The notes beneath the pieces were generated by a model. The model had not been told where the DNA came from, did no database searches, and worked only from the letters and a program-made list of their open reading frames with translations. A stretch of 11,718 nucleotides of DNA from Desulfobacterales bacterium (lineage in GTDB: Bacteria > Desulfobacterota > Desulfobacteria > Desulfobacterales > Desulfosalsimonadaceae). Location: NCBI GenBank assembly GCA_018399455.1, contig JAGYOT010000019.1, positions 1-11,718 on the forward strand, given 5' to 3'. The position numbers were made by a program, and so were the translations under genes. Of the stretch, positions 1-6,234 are shown piece after piece; the stretch's first letter is position 1; every line of letters begins with the position of its first letter.

Positions 1-26
1 CTTAAAAGCGTTCCAAATCCCGATGC

Positions 27-67
27 CGATAAAAAGGGCAGCCTTAAAACGGCTGCCCTTTTTATCG
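27..67. terminator. Bidirectional intrinsic terminator downstream of the alkaline phosphatase
   Basis: A perfect 17-bp inverted repeat (cgataaaaagggcagcc at 27-43, its complement at 51-67) encloses a 7-nt loop. The outer part of each arm is A-rich on one side and T-rich on the other, so either strand makes a GC-rich stem followed by a U-rich run. This is the usual form of a bidirectional Rho-independent terminator. It lies about 50 bp past the stop codon of the minus-strand phosphatase and could also end a plus-strand gene lying left of the window. Confidence 0.8.
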
Positions 68-71
68 ATTG

Positions 72-91
72 CGCCTGCTTGGCAGCAGGCG
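72..91. repeat. Small GC-rich hairpin after the phosphatase gene
   Basis: A 7-bp stem (cgcctgc at 72-78, gcaggcg at 85-91) encloses the loop ttggca. It has no T-run on the minus strand, so it is not a terminator by itself. It may protect the 3' end of the phosphatase message. A closely similar hairpin core lies at 2140-2155 on the other side of the gene. Confidence 0.45.
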
Positions 92-119
92 AGTATATTT
101 GATGACTGCTGCGATAAAT

Positions 120-1871
120 TTATAAGATGCTGAATCTCTTTCCGATGGTCTTCATAATCATGACCGCTTGTCTGGGAACATACACTCTCCCGGTATTCGC
201 GGCATATACGACCACGCCTTCAAGGTTGAACTCCTTCTCTATTTTTTCCCCCGATAGGGTGGCCGTGATGGTCAGGAGATCTTTGTTGATAGGAAGTTCA
301 GCCTGGATATAACAACCGGAAAGTGTGGCGGAAAGTTTTGCCACCGGGTTGTCCGGGTTGGTTTCATCCAGTATCCAGTTTTCATTGCCAAAAGCATCAT
401 CCAAACTAACAAACAGACGGTTTTGAAGCTGCGTCATGTTCAAACCAAGAACATCGGCAACCGTCTCAGCAAGTTCCGTGTTGTCCACAAGTCCCTGAGG
501 GGCCCCCGGGCCGTAGGCCCAGAGTGGCACGTCCTCGGCATTGTGGCCGTGGCTGGTCCAACCGATCGCCGTGCAGTGCTTGCTGATGACGCGGGCCAGG
601 GCATAGCCGGGGCTGATTGTATATCCATCCTGCCCTTCCTGGACGCCTGTCATTTCGATAACTTCCTGAGCCACCGCATCGGAAACCTCCAGATCCCAGA
701 GCTCGTTGATTTGGGTTTGGATGTTAGCAGCCGACCAGCCACCCGGCATTGCGGCAATCTCCTCAGCCATTGCACCGAAGGTGCGATCCATTTTGTTCAG
801 CGGTCCAAGGAGCTCTTCCACGGTCAGGTGAGTATAAGCCCCGTTGTAAACGCGGTTTCCGATATCCATGCCGCCGGTGTTATGATCCGGGTAAGCCAGA
901 ACCAGGGTGTTGCCGTCTTGTCTGGCAAAATCCAGCGCTGCCTGGACGGCTTCATCAAACTCGATGAAGTCGGTGACCATGTAGATGGGATCGTTGTTGT
1001 GGCCCGCCCAGTCCACCTGGGAGCCTTCCACCATCAGGATGAAGCCGTCTTTGTCCTGTGAGAGAAGATCAATGGCTTTTTGGGTCATGTCAGCCAGGGA
1101 GGGCTCATCCGGATTATAGATGGGCCGGTCAATCTCGGCGTCCATGTGGCTCCATGCAAACATGCCGAATGCCGGCAGGCTCTGAAGCTGCTCCATTTCA
1201 TATCTGTCCTTGGCGATCTCGTAGCCGCGGTCCATAAGCACCTGTTCAAGGTTTTCTCCGTCGGGGCGATATCCGGGATCCAGATTGCGCCCGCCGCCAC
1301 CGAAAATTAGATCAATTTCGTTATAGACCATCTGCTCGGAGATTTCCGTTGCTGCTTTACCCCGGTCATCTACGTGACAGGCCCATGCCGCGGGCGTGGC
1401 GTGGGTGAACCGACTGGTGGAGATAAGACCCGTCGCCATGCCTTTCAGATTGGCGCCTTCCATGACCGTGGCCAGAGGCTTGTAAGAAAAGGTTTCCGGA
1501 TCTTCCGGCCATTCATAGGTGGAAAGCACGTCGTCTTCCCGCGGGCCGATGCTAAGAAAGCGAACGGTTGTTTTGTAGCCGGTGGAGAAGGCTGTGGCCG
1601 CAGCAGCCGAGCCGGTGATCACGGAATTGGCCATTTCGTGCTTGACAACACCGACATTGAGAGCGTCCAGGGTGAGATCTTCGCCCTTGTACCAGCGGGC
1701 CAGGGTCTGAATGCTCTGGGAGCAGCCGTCCGGAATCAGGATGATGACGTTTTTGGCTTTTTGGCCATGGCCTTGGCCATAACCATTACCGGCCAGTGCC
1801 GGGCTGACAGAAAAGGCACTGATCAGGGCAAGGACTGAAGCCGTCGAGATAACTCTTTTTAACATGTTCAT
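120..1871 (-). CDS. Secreted alkaline phosphatase (PhoA superfamily)
   Basis: This enzyme should hydrolyse phosphate monoesters outside the cytoplasmic membrane. Numbering is from the ATG at 1871 (583 aa). A signal peptide covers residues 1-27 (basic MLKR, hydrophobic core, SPALA cleavage site). The family's metal and catalytic motifs follow in order: PDG (Asp48), the nucleophile Ser88 in TGSAAAATA, THATPAAW (His157, Thr159), VEGSQVDWAGH (Glu282, Asp287, His291), PDH (Asp329, His330) and GHNAEDVPLWAYGPG (His443). The Asp that precedes the nucleophile in E. coli PhoA is Gly here. About 80 residues after 500 form an extra beta-rich tail ending in a VVVYAANTGRVYVPRQ stretch. The open frame begins at a GTG at 1880, but that codon lies inside the AAGGAG ribosome site, so the ATG at 1871 is the likely start. 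The substrate is not known from sequence; the family assignment is secure. Confidence 0.93.
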   Translation of the reverse strand: MNMLKRVISTASVLALISAFSVSPALAGNGYGQGHGQKAKNVIILIPDGCSQSIQTLARWYKGEDLTLDALNVGVVKHEMANSVITGSAAAATAFSTGYKTTVRFLSIGPREDDVLSTYEWPEDPETFSYKPLATVMEGANLKGMATGLISTSRFTHATPAAWACHVDDRGKAATEISEQMVYNEIDLIFGGGGRNLDPGYRPDGENLEQVLMDRGYEIAKDRYEMEQLQSLPAFGMFAWSHMDAEIDRPIYNPDEPSLADMTQKAIDLLSQDKDGFILMVEGSQVDWAGHNNDPIYMVTDFIEFDEAVQAALDFARQDGNTLVLAYPDHNTGGMDIGNRVYNGAYTHLTVEELLGPLNKMDRTFGAMAEEIAAMPGGWSAANIQTQINELWDLEVSDAVAQEVIEMTGVQEGQDGYTISPGYALARVISKHCTAIGWTSHGHNAEDVPLWAYGPGAPQGLVDNTELAETVADVLGLNMTQLQNRLFVSLDDAFGNENWILDETNPDNPVAKLSATLSGCYIQAELPINKDLLTITATLSGEKIEKEFNLEGVVVYAANTGRVYVPRQAVMIMKTIGKRFSIL

Positions 1872-2335
1872 TTCATTCACTCCTTAACTGTTTTGGCAAT
1901 TTTGGGTTTGGTACAACAATAAGGAACCGGAAAAGCCGTTTTTTGATGGATGCTATCACCCCCTCCCGATGATGCCTTTCTGCCTGAATTCAGGATGATT
2001 TTCTGATGCAGGCATCTGGAAATAAACAGAACGGATAGGCACTTTAAAGACTGGTTTAGAGGCCGGATCAAAACAGCCGGCCTGCTCAATTGGTTTACTG
2101 GCAGCCCGGCTGTCTCCATAAGACCCGCAGCTTTCCGTCCCTGCCTTGCAGCAGGTTTGGCCTGTTCAGTTAAATCAGGTTATGCCGTTTTATTGTGAAG
2201 GTTTGGCCGCGATATTTTTACAAGTTGATTGCAATTCGAAGACGGAGTTCCTAAAGTATAAGGAAACGAGGGGTTTTGTACATCAACCCCTGAAAGATTT
2301 CCCGAAAACCTTAAGCTTTTACCCGGGAGGCGTGG
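1872..2335. other. Non-coding region between divergent phosphatase genes, with inverted repeats
   Basis: I see no convincing gene in these 464 bp. The region holds the upstream DNA of the minus-strand phosphatase and of the plus-strand phosphatase remnant. Visible structure: a 12-bp palindrome CCTGAATTCAGG at 1983-1994; around it gatgcct (1971-1977) pairs with aggcatc (2010-2016); acagccgg (2073-2080) pairs with ccggctgt (2106-2113); a small hairpin cctgc/gcagg at 2140-2155; and a 7-bp stem aggggtt/aacccct at 2269-2291. I found no clear Pho box and no well-spaced sigma-70 promoter. A short minus-strand open frame here (1877-2119) has no ribosome site or recognisable motif. Confidence 0.55.
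1880..1885 (-). promoter_or_regulatory. Ribosome binding site that fixes the phosphatase start
   Basis: AAGGAG on the minus strand ends 8 nt before the ATG at 1871. Its last base is also the first base of the in-frame GTG at 1880, which rules out that upstream start. Confidence 0.7.
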
Positions 2336-2748
2336 ATGGGCACTGGAATCGCTCGAAAATTTGCCTTGCTGATTGTTGCCGCAGTGATCCTCAGGATCCC
2401 ATGACTCTTAAAGACCATGAAAAAACAAAAATCCGGAAGGCGTTCCGCCGGAGCATGACCGGCAGCACCCTAAAATCCGGCGACCCGGAAACCTATCTCC
2501 TCTACGGCGGCTATGATCCGCTGACCGTAACCTTAACGCATATCATAAACCAGAAGGCCGGGCTGGCCTGGACGTCTTACAAGCATACGGGCGTGCCGGT
2601 GGCCACCTCCGCCGTCGGGGTCGGATCTGAAAGGTTCGGAGGCGCTTACGACAATACGGACATTGCCTTAAAAATCATGGCCATCATGGGGTTTGAGACC
2701 GGGTTGGAGAGGGCCGAAGAGACTCCTGAGACAGCCTCTGTTCGTTAA
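2336..2748 (+). pseudogene. Alkaline phosphatase remnant: signal peptide plus C-terminal end only
   Basis: A good ribosome site (GGGAGG) precedes the ATG at 2336, which opens a typical signal peptide, MGTGIARKFALLIVAAVIL. That frame hits a stop at 2402-2404. From about 2401 a different frame carries the C-terminal part of an alkaline phosphatase: YGGYDPLTVTLTHI, then GLAWTSYKHTGVPV (the last active-site His) and FGGAYDNTDIALKIM, with a stop at 2746-2748. The roughly 1 kb that should lie between, including the nucleophile and nearly all metal ligands, is missing. I infer one internal deletion that also shifted the frame. The surviving C-terminus differs clearly from that of the intact neighbour (KHTGVPV against GHNAEDVP), so this is a different subfamily, not a broken copy of that gene. 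It cannot be an active enzyme. Confidence 0.8.
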
Positions 2749-2774
2749 AGGGACGGCCGGGGCAATGTTTAATT

Positions 2775-2966
2775 TTAATCTGGATTCTGCAGCTTGTCCG
2801 GCTGGCGGCGGCAGGTGCCGTGATGCTCCCGGCAGATTCTGCAGCGGGCGTCGCTGCAAATCTGGCAGGAAAAACAGTCCGGGCAGTTGTGTTTTTTCGG
2901 AGCGCCGGGATGCTTTTCGGGGATGTAGAGCTTTCCGGGAAGCCCCGGAATTTCCTGGAACGGCAT
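2775..2966 (-). CDS. Small cysteine-rich protein downstream of fdhD
   Basis: 63 residues; function not recognised. The N-terminal half is rich in Pro and Gly (MPFQEIPGLPGKLYIPEK). The middle holds seven cysteines at 28, 31, 34, 37, 42, 45 and 52, in the core CPDCFSCQICSDARCRIC, i.e. CxxCxxCxxCx4CxxC. This spacing could bind zinc or an iron-sulfur cluster. There is no signal peptide or membrane segment, so it is probably cytoplasmic. The ATG at 2966 follows AAAGGA at an 11-nt spacing and lies 27 bp after the fdhD stop, so it should be the last gene of that operon. Frames on both strands overlap it (minus 2668-2976, plus 2693-2968), but only this one has a regular motif, a ribosome site and operon spacing. 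I favour it as the real gene, with a role linked to FdhD or metal-cofactor handling by context only. Confidence 0.65.
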   Translation of the reverse strand: MPFQEIPGLPGKLYIPEKHPGAPKKHNCPDCFSCQICSDARCRICREHHGTCRRQPDKLQNPD

Positions 2967-2993
2967 AAACGGTCAATTCCTTTAATTGGTCCT

Positions 2994-3827
2994 TTAAATG
3001 GTTATCCGCTCTTCATGGCAAAATACCATCAGCTTCCGGTTTTTTGTGCAGCCCAGGGTCATCCTGACAGAGCGGGCAAGATCAACGGCCAGTGCGGTCG
3101 GCCGGGAGATGCCGATCAAAAGGGCCAGCCCGGCGCGGGCACCCTTCTGGACAAGCTCATAGGAGAGCCGCGAGGACATGACGCCCATTGCCGCGAGGGA
3201 AAGTTGATTTGAAAGCAGGGCATTTCCGACCGCCTTGTCCAGTGCATTGTGCCGGCCCACATCCTCTGCAAAAGAAAGCGAATTCAGGTTCGCGTCGAAC
3301 AGCATGGCCGCATGGGCGCTGCGGGTTTTCCGATGGAGCACCTGATGCTCGGGAAGCATGTCCACACAGTCAAGGATCCGACGGGCGGATACCCGGATTC
3401 CGGTCTCAACCGGCATGACCATCTGCCGGATATCGGCAGCCATTTCTTTTCCGCAGATGCCGCAGCTGGTCTGGCTGATGAAGCCCTTTCGGTCCAGGAT
3501 GTCGGCCGCTTTTTCCCGGCGCCCGGGCATCAGGGTAACAGTGGCCACGTTGACGCCGGATTCCGTGCAGAAGCCGATCGCCTTGATGTCATCCGGCCCG
3601 TCGATGATACCTTCGGAGAGGCAGAAGCCGGCCACATGGGCTTTTTCCTCGCCCGGACTGCGCATGACAAGAGAATAGGGAGATCCCTCGATACGGATGG
3701 AAAGGGGCTCCTCGATGATGATCGCCTCGGTCGCCGCTTGTCGTTTGCCGTTCGTATATATGACAATCGGCTCTTCCCGGCAGGATTTGACTTCAGGCGC
3801 TTCATTAACAGAGTTCACAGGAGCCAT
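2994..3827 (-). CDS. fdhD: Formate dehydrogenase accessory sulfurtransferase FdhD
   Basis: FdhD takes sulfur from a cysteine desulfurase and passes it to the molybdenum or tungsten bis-MGD cofactor of formate dehydrogenase before insertion, in the cytoplasm. The 277 residues match the family's usual length. The sulfur-carrying CxxC loop is present as SCGICG (Cys122 and Cys125). Other family blocks are EEPLSIRIEG near 39-48, a GFCLSEGII stretch near 67-75 and FAEDVGRHNALDKAVG near 187-201. The ATG at 3827 has AAGGA 6 nt upstream and overlaps the end of the preceding gene by 23 bp, which suggests translational coupling. No formate dehydrogenase is encoded in the window, so its target enzyme lies elsewhere. 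Confidence 0.95.
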   Translation of the reverse strand: MAPVNSVNEAPEVKSCREEPIVIYTNGKRQAATEAIIIEEPLSIRIEGSPYSLVMRSPGEEKAHVAGFCLSEGIIDGPDDIKAIGFCTESGVNVATVTLMPGRREKAADILDRKGFISQTSCGICGKEMAADIRQMVMPVETGIRVSARRILDCVDMLPEHQVLHRKTRSAHAAMLFDANLNSLSFAEDVGRHNALDKAVGNALLSNQLSLAAMGVMSSRLSYELVQKGARAGLALLIGISRPTALAVDLARSVRMTLGCTKNRKLMVFCHEERITI

Positions 3828-4356
3828 CGCATTCCTTGGCGGTCAGAATATCCATGACATAGAGAATCCGTCTGGCTTTTTCCCGACGGTCTTTGGAGAC
3901 CGGGGACTTTTCCATGGCCTGAATTTCCTTGACAGCGGTTTCCCTGTCGGGGATGGCGGCAAAGCCCTTGCCGGTTACTTTTCCCTTTTGGGTCTCCATG
4001 ACATGGGCATCAATTCCGTTTGTGACAACAGCTAACGGGATCCTGTATGGCTCAATCAAGAGGGCCGCGGCAAGTGCGGGTTTCTGGCGCGATACCAGCG
4101 AGCCTGGCCCGTACATAATAATCGCGTATGCCGTGTCATGGATTCTGATCATAAAATCGATACGGGTGTTTCCGCTCTGACCGTCAACTTCGACTGTTAG
4201 CGGAATCCGGGAAGCAATTTCGGTTTTTTTGTATCCTTTTTCCTCGACCAGGTAACGGGCAATGCGCTGCCGGGCCTGCTCGTCATGCGTCTCGGTAACC
4301 GTCTCTCCGGTCAGATAATCGGTGATTTCCCCGAGGATAATATATCCCTTTCCCAT
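3805..4356 (-). CDS. Stand-alone HsdR N-terminal-like protein, apparently without nuclease catalytic residues
   Basis: 183 residues. The middle (about 20-125) resembles the N-terminal domain of type I restriction R subunits (HSDR_N_2 type): ARQRIARYLVEEKGY, then TRIDFMIRI with Asp67, then a hydrophobic strand and a helix, ending in VVTNGIDAHVM. In active PD-(D/E)xK enzymes the strand after the Asp carries E-x-K. Here that place reads AIIMYGPGS, so the catalytic pair appears lost. The tail ends in CDGSCELC (Cys176, Cys180, Cys183), a possible metal site. There are no helicase, methylase or specificity genes nearby, so restriction is unlikely. The ATG at 4356 has GAGGA about 6 nt upstream, 20 bp after the metW stop, and the gene's end overlaps fdhD by 23 bp. 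I infer a non-nuclease role, perhaps binding or scaffolding in the FdhD pathway. The domain call rests on pattern recognition. Confidence 0.75.
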   Translation of the reverse strand: MGKGYIILGEITDYLTGETVTETHDEQARQRIARYLVEEKGYKKTEIASRIPLTVEVDGQSGNTRIDFMIRIHDTAYAIIMYGPGSLVSRQKPALAAALLIEPYRIPLAVVTNGIDAHVMETQKGKVTGKGFAAIPDRETAVKEIQAMEKSPVSKDRREKARRILYVMDILTAKECDGSCELC

Positions 4357-4376
4357 GGTTTGTCCTCGCTGCTGTT

Positions 4377-5003
4377 TTAGTTTTTCCGGCTGATCATATA
4401 GATGCCGTATGTTGCTCTCAGGTTCGGCATCAATGTGACATAGCTGCCGCCCTTATCCTCACGGTCGGTGTTGATGGTGGCCTCCTTTAAGATGGTAAAC
4501 CCTACCTTGCGGGCAAAGCTTCTGAAATCCTTAATGGAAAGTATCCGGATGTTGGGTGTTTCATACCACTCATAGGGAAGCTGCGGCGTGATCGGGGCAT
4601 GGCCTGTGGCCAAAAGCTGGAGTCTGATATGCCAGTGGCCGAAGTTCGGGAAGCTGACCACCACTTTTTTACCGATTCTCAACATTGATCGCACCAGGGT
4701 CAGGGGGTCGTAAACCTGCTGCAGGGTTTGACTCAAAACCACATAGTCGAAAGTGTCATTCGCATAATCGGTTACTTCTTCATTAATATCGCCCTGGATC
4801 ACCGTAAGGCCCTTGTTGATGCAGGCGGCCACCCGGGATTCAAGCAGCTCAACACCGGTCTCCCTCACCTGCTTATGGTGCTTGAGATAATGAAGCAGTT
4901 CACCTTCGCCGCATCCCAGTCCAATGACTTTGGAACCCGGCCGGATCCATGCGGCAATGATTTGGAGGTCATAGCGCATGTTTTGATTATCAGAAATGTT
5001 CAT
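4377..5003 (-). CDS. metW: Methionine biosynthesis protein MetW (class I methyltransferase fold)
   Basis: MetW is the usual genetic partner of MetX in proteobacteria and is thought to support homoserine acylation; its exact reaction is not settled. The 208-residue product shows the family's start ([12 protein letters not shown] at 9-20), the SAM-binding glycine loop ([10 protein letters not shown] at 26-35), [13 protein letters not shown] near 50-62, [13 protein letters not shown] near 85-97 and [14 protein letters not shown] near 117-130. In motif I the usual Asp (VLDLGCG) is Gly. The frame is open up to 5093, but the ATG at 5003 has a GAGAG element at suitable spacing and overlaps the metX stop by 14 bp, the normal arrangement for this pair. 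The ATG at 4979 is an alternative start without a visible ribosome site. Confidence 0.92.
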   Translation of the reverse strand: MNISDNQNMRYDLQIIAAWIRPGSKVIGLGCGEGELLHYLKHHKQVRETGVELLESRVAACINKGLTVIQGDINEEVTDYANDTFDYVVLSQTLQQVYDPLTLVRSMLRIGKKVVVSFPNFGHWHIRLQLLATGHAPITPQLPYEWYETPNIRILSIKDFRSFARKVGFTILKEATINTDREDKGGSYVTLMPNLRATYGIYMISRKN

Positions 5004-6156
5004 CGGCGCTCTCAATAAATCCACGAATGAGCGTGTCGAGCCGTTCATTGGGCAGCAGGAAGGCATCGTGGCCCCATTCCGCCTCAATCTCACAGAAACT
5101 CACATCCAGCCCGTTTTTTTTCATGGCCTTGACCATGTCCCGGGACTGATAGGTGGGGTAGAGCCAGTCCGAGGTAAAGGAGATTACCATAAAACGGGCG
5201 GCGGCTTTTGAAAAGGCATCCACCGCCGAGTTCTTTTCGTTCTGGCGGATCAGATCAAAATAATCGGCTGCCTTTGTGATGTAGAGAAAGGAATTGGCGT
5301 CAAAGCGATCCACGAACTTGGCCCCCTGATAGTGCAGGTAGCTCTCCACCTGGAAATCGCCCTCAAAGTTGAAAGAGAAATCGTTTCTGTCCTGGAGCCG
5401 GCGGCCGAACTTGTGCCGCATGGCCTCATCGGAGAGATAAGTGATATGGCCGATCATACGGGCAACCGAGAGGCCCAGGTCGGGCTTGGAGCCGTAATAA
5501 TAATTGCCGTTGTTCCAGTTGGGATCAGCGATAATGGCCTGGCGGGCGACTTCATTAAAGGCAATCGCCAGGGCCGAGTGGCGCATGGTAGTGGCGAGCG
5601 GAATCGCCGATACCACCATTTCCGGATACTGAATACACCATTGCAGCACCTGCATGCCGCCCATAGAGCCCCCGGTCATGGAGAGGATACGCTCGATTCC
5701 CAGGTGATCGATCAGCGCTTTCTGAGCCCTGACCATGTCGGATATGGTGACCATGGGAAAATTCAGGCCATAGCGCCTGCCGGTCGCCGGATCAATGGAA
5801 GCCGGGCCTGTTGAGCCCATACAGCCGCCCAGCACGTTTGAGCAGACGACAAAGTACTTGTCCGTATCAATTCCTTTTCCCGGCCCGACCATGTTGTCCC
5901 ACCAGCCGGGTTTGTCATCCGTCTCCGAATAATATCCCGCCACATGCGAATCCCCGGTCAGAGCGTGGAGCACCAGAACGACATTGTTTCGCTCTGCGTT
6001 GAGCGTGCCCAGGGTTTCATAGGCAATCGTTATGGGACCCAGCCGGCGGCCGCTGTCAAGCACCATCTCATTGGGCGGCTCGGCAAAGGTGAAGTATTTT
6101 TTCTCCACCCGGCCTGCCGAACGACCGGATGGATCATGCCGGATATATTCACTCAT
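4990..6156 (-). CDS. metX: Homoserine O-acyltransferase MetX (probably acetyltransferase)
   Basis: MetX transfers an acyl group, usually acetyl from acetyl-CoA, to the hydroxyl of homoserine as the first committed step of methionine synthesis. The 388 residues fit the alpha/beta-hydrolase family length. Visible blocks: [20 protein letters not shown] (21-40), the oxyanion-side strand [11 protein letters not shown] (61-71), [12 protein letters not shown] (108-118), the nucleophile elbow TGGSMGG with Ser164, SFTSDWLYP with Asp330 and EWGHDAFL with His363, which completes the triad. Acetyl rather than succinyl specificity is the commoner case and is not proven here. The ATG at 6156 has no Shine-Dalgarno sequence; a TATAAT sits only 6 nt upstream, which suggests a leaderless message. 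MetW follows with a 14-bp overlap. Confidence 0.95.
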   Translation of the reverse strand: MSEYIRHDPSGRSAGRVEKKYFTFAEPPNEMVLDSGRRLGPITIAYETLGTLNAERNNVVLVLHALTGDSHVAGYYSETDDKPGWWDNMVGPGKGIDTDKYFVVCSNVLGGCMGSTGPASIDPATGRRYGLNFPMVTISDMVRAQKALIDHLGIERILSMTGGSMGGMQVLQWCIQYPEMVVSAIPLATTMRHSALAIAFNEVARQAIIADPNWNNGNYYYGSKPDLGLSVARMIGHITYLSDEAMRHKFGRRLQDRNDFSFNFEGDFQVESYLHYQGAKFVDRFDANSFLYITKAADYFDLIRQNEKNSAVDAFSKAAARFMVISFTSDWLYPTYQSRDMVKAMKKNGLDVSFCEIEAEWGHDAFLLPNERLDTLIRGFIESADEHF

Positions 6157-6162
6157 TTTTTA

Positions 6163-6191
6163 ATTATAAAATAAAAAAGGGGGGATCGCAA
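6163..6191 (-). promoter_or_regulatory. Candidate sigma-70 promoter for metX, embedded in the cooS terminator
   Basis: On the minus strand a perfect -10 (TATAAT, 6168-6163) lies 17 bp after TTGCGA (6191-6186, 4 of 6 to TTGACA). The -35 box falls in the loop and inner stem of the cooS terminator. Transcription would start close to 6156, the A of the metX ATG, giving a message with little or no leader. The visible spacing is exact; promoter activity is inferred. Confidence 0.55.
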
Positions 6192-6199
6192 TCCCCCCT
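6173..6199 (-). terminator. Rho-independent terminator of cooS
   Basis: A 9-bp stem (aggggggat at 6178-6186 with atcccccct at 6191-6199) encloses the loop cgca. On the minus strand it is followed by six T from the A-run at 6173-6178 and then by AT-rich sequence. It lies 36 bp past the cooS stop and should end the cooS transcript before metX. Confidence 0.88.
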
Positions 6200-6234
6200 G
6201 CTTGAGTTGTATATTTTATTTTTCGGCAGTCGGA

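Noticed and set aside
423..1061. 212-residue open frame on the plus strand
   Set aside because: It lies antisense to the alkaline phosphatase, whose signal peptide and active-site motifs are unmistakable. The frame shows no recognisable domain.
1877..2119. 80-residue minus-strand open frame upstream of the phosphatase
   Set aside because: No ribosome site, low-complexity composition and no recognisable motif. It covers the leader and inverted-repeat region.
2146..2400. N-terminal extension of the plus-strand frame before the phosphatase remnant
   Set aside because: The first ~85 residues do not resemble a phosphatase. The true start of the decayed gene, with ribosome site and signal peptide, is at 2336 in another frame.
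2693..2968. 91-residue plus-strand and 102-residue minus-strand frames over the Cys-rich gene
   Set aside because: Neither has a ribosome site or an ordered motif. The 63-residue frame has regular Cys spacing and operon position.
3249..3857. 202-residue plus-strand frame
   Set aside because: Antisense shadow of fdhD, which has its complete set of family motifs.
3805..4356. A type I restriction-modification locus
   Set aside because: Only the N-terminal domain type is present, the catalytic residues appear lost, and no methylase, specificity or helicase gene is nearby.
6157..6234. SAM riboswitch in front of metX
   Set aside because: The only structured element is the short terminator hairpin of cooS; 78 bp without the multi-helix core is too little for a SAM riboswitch.
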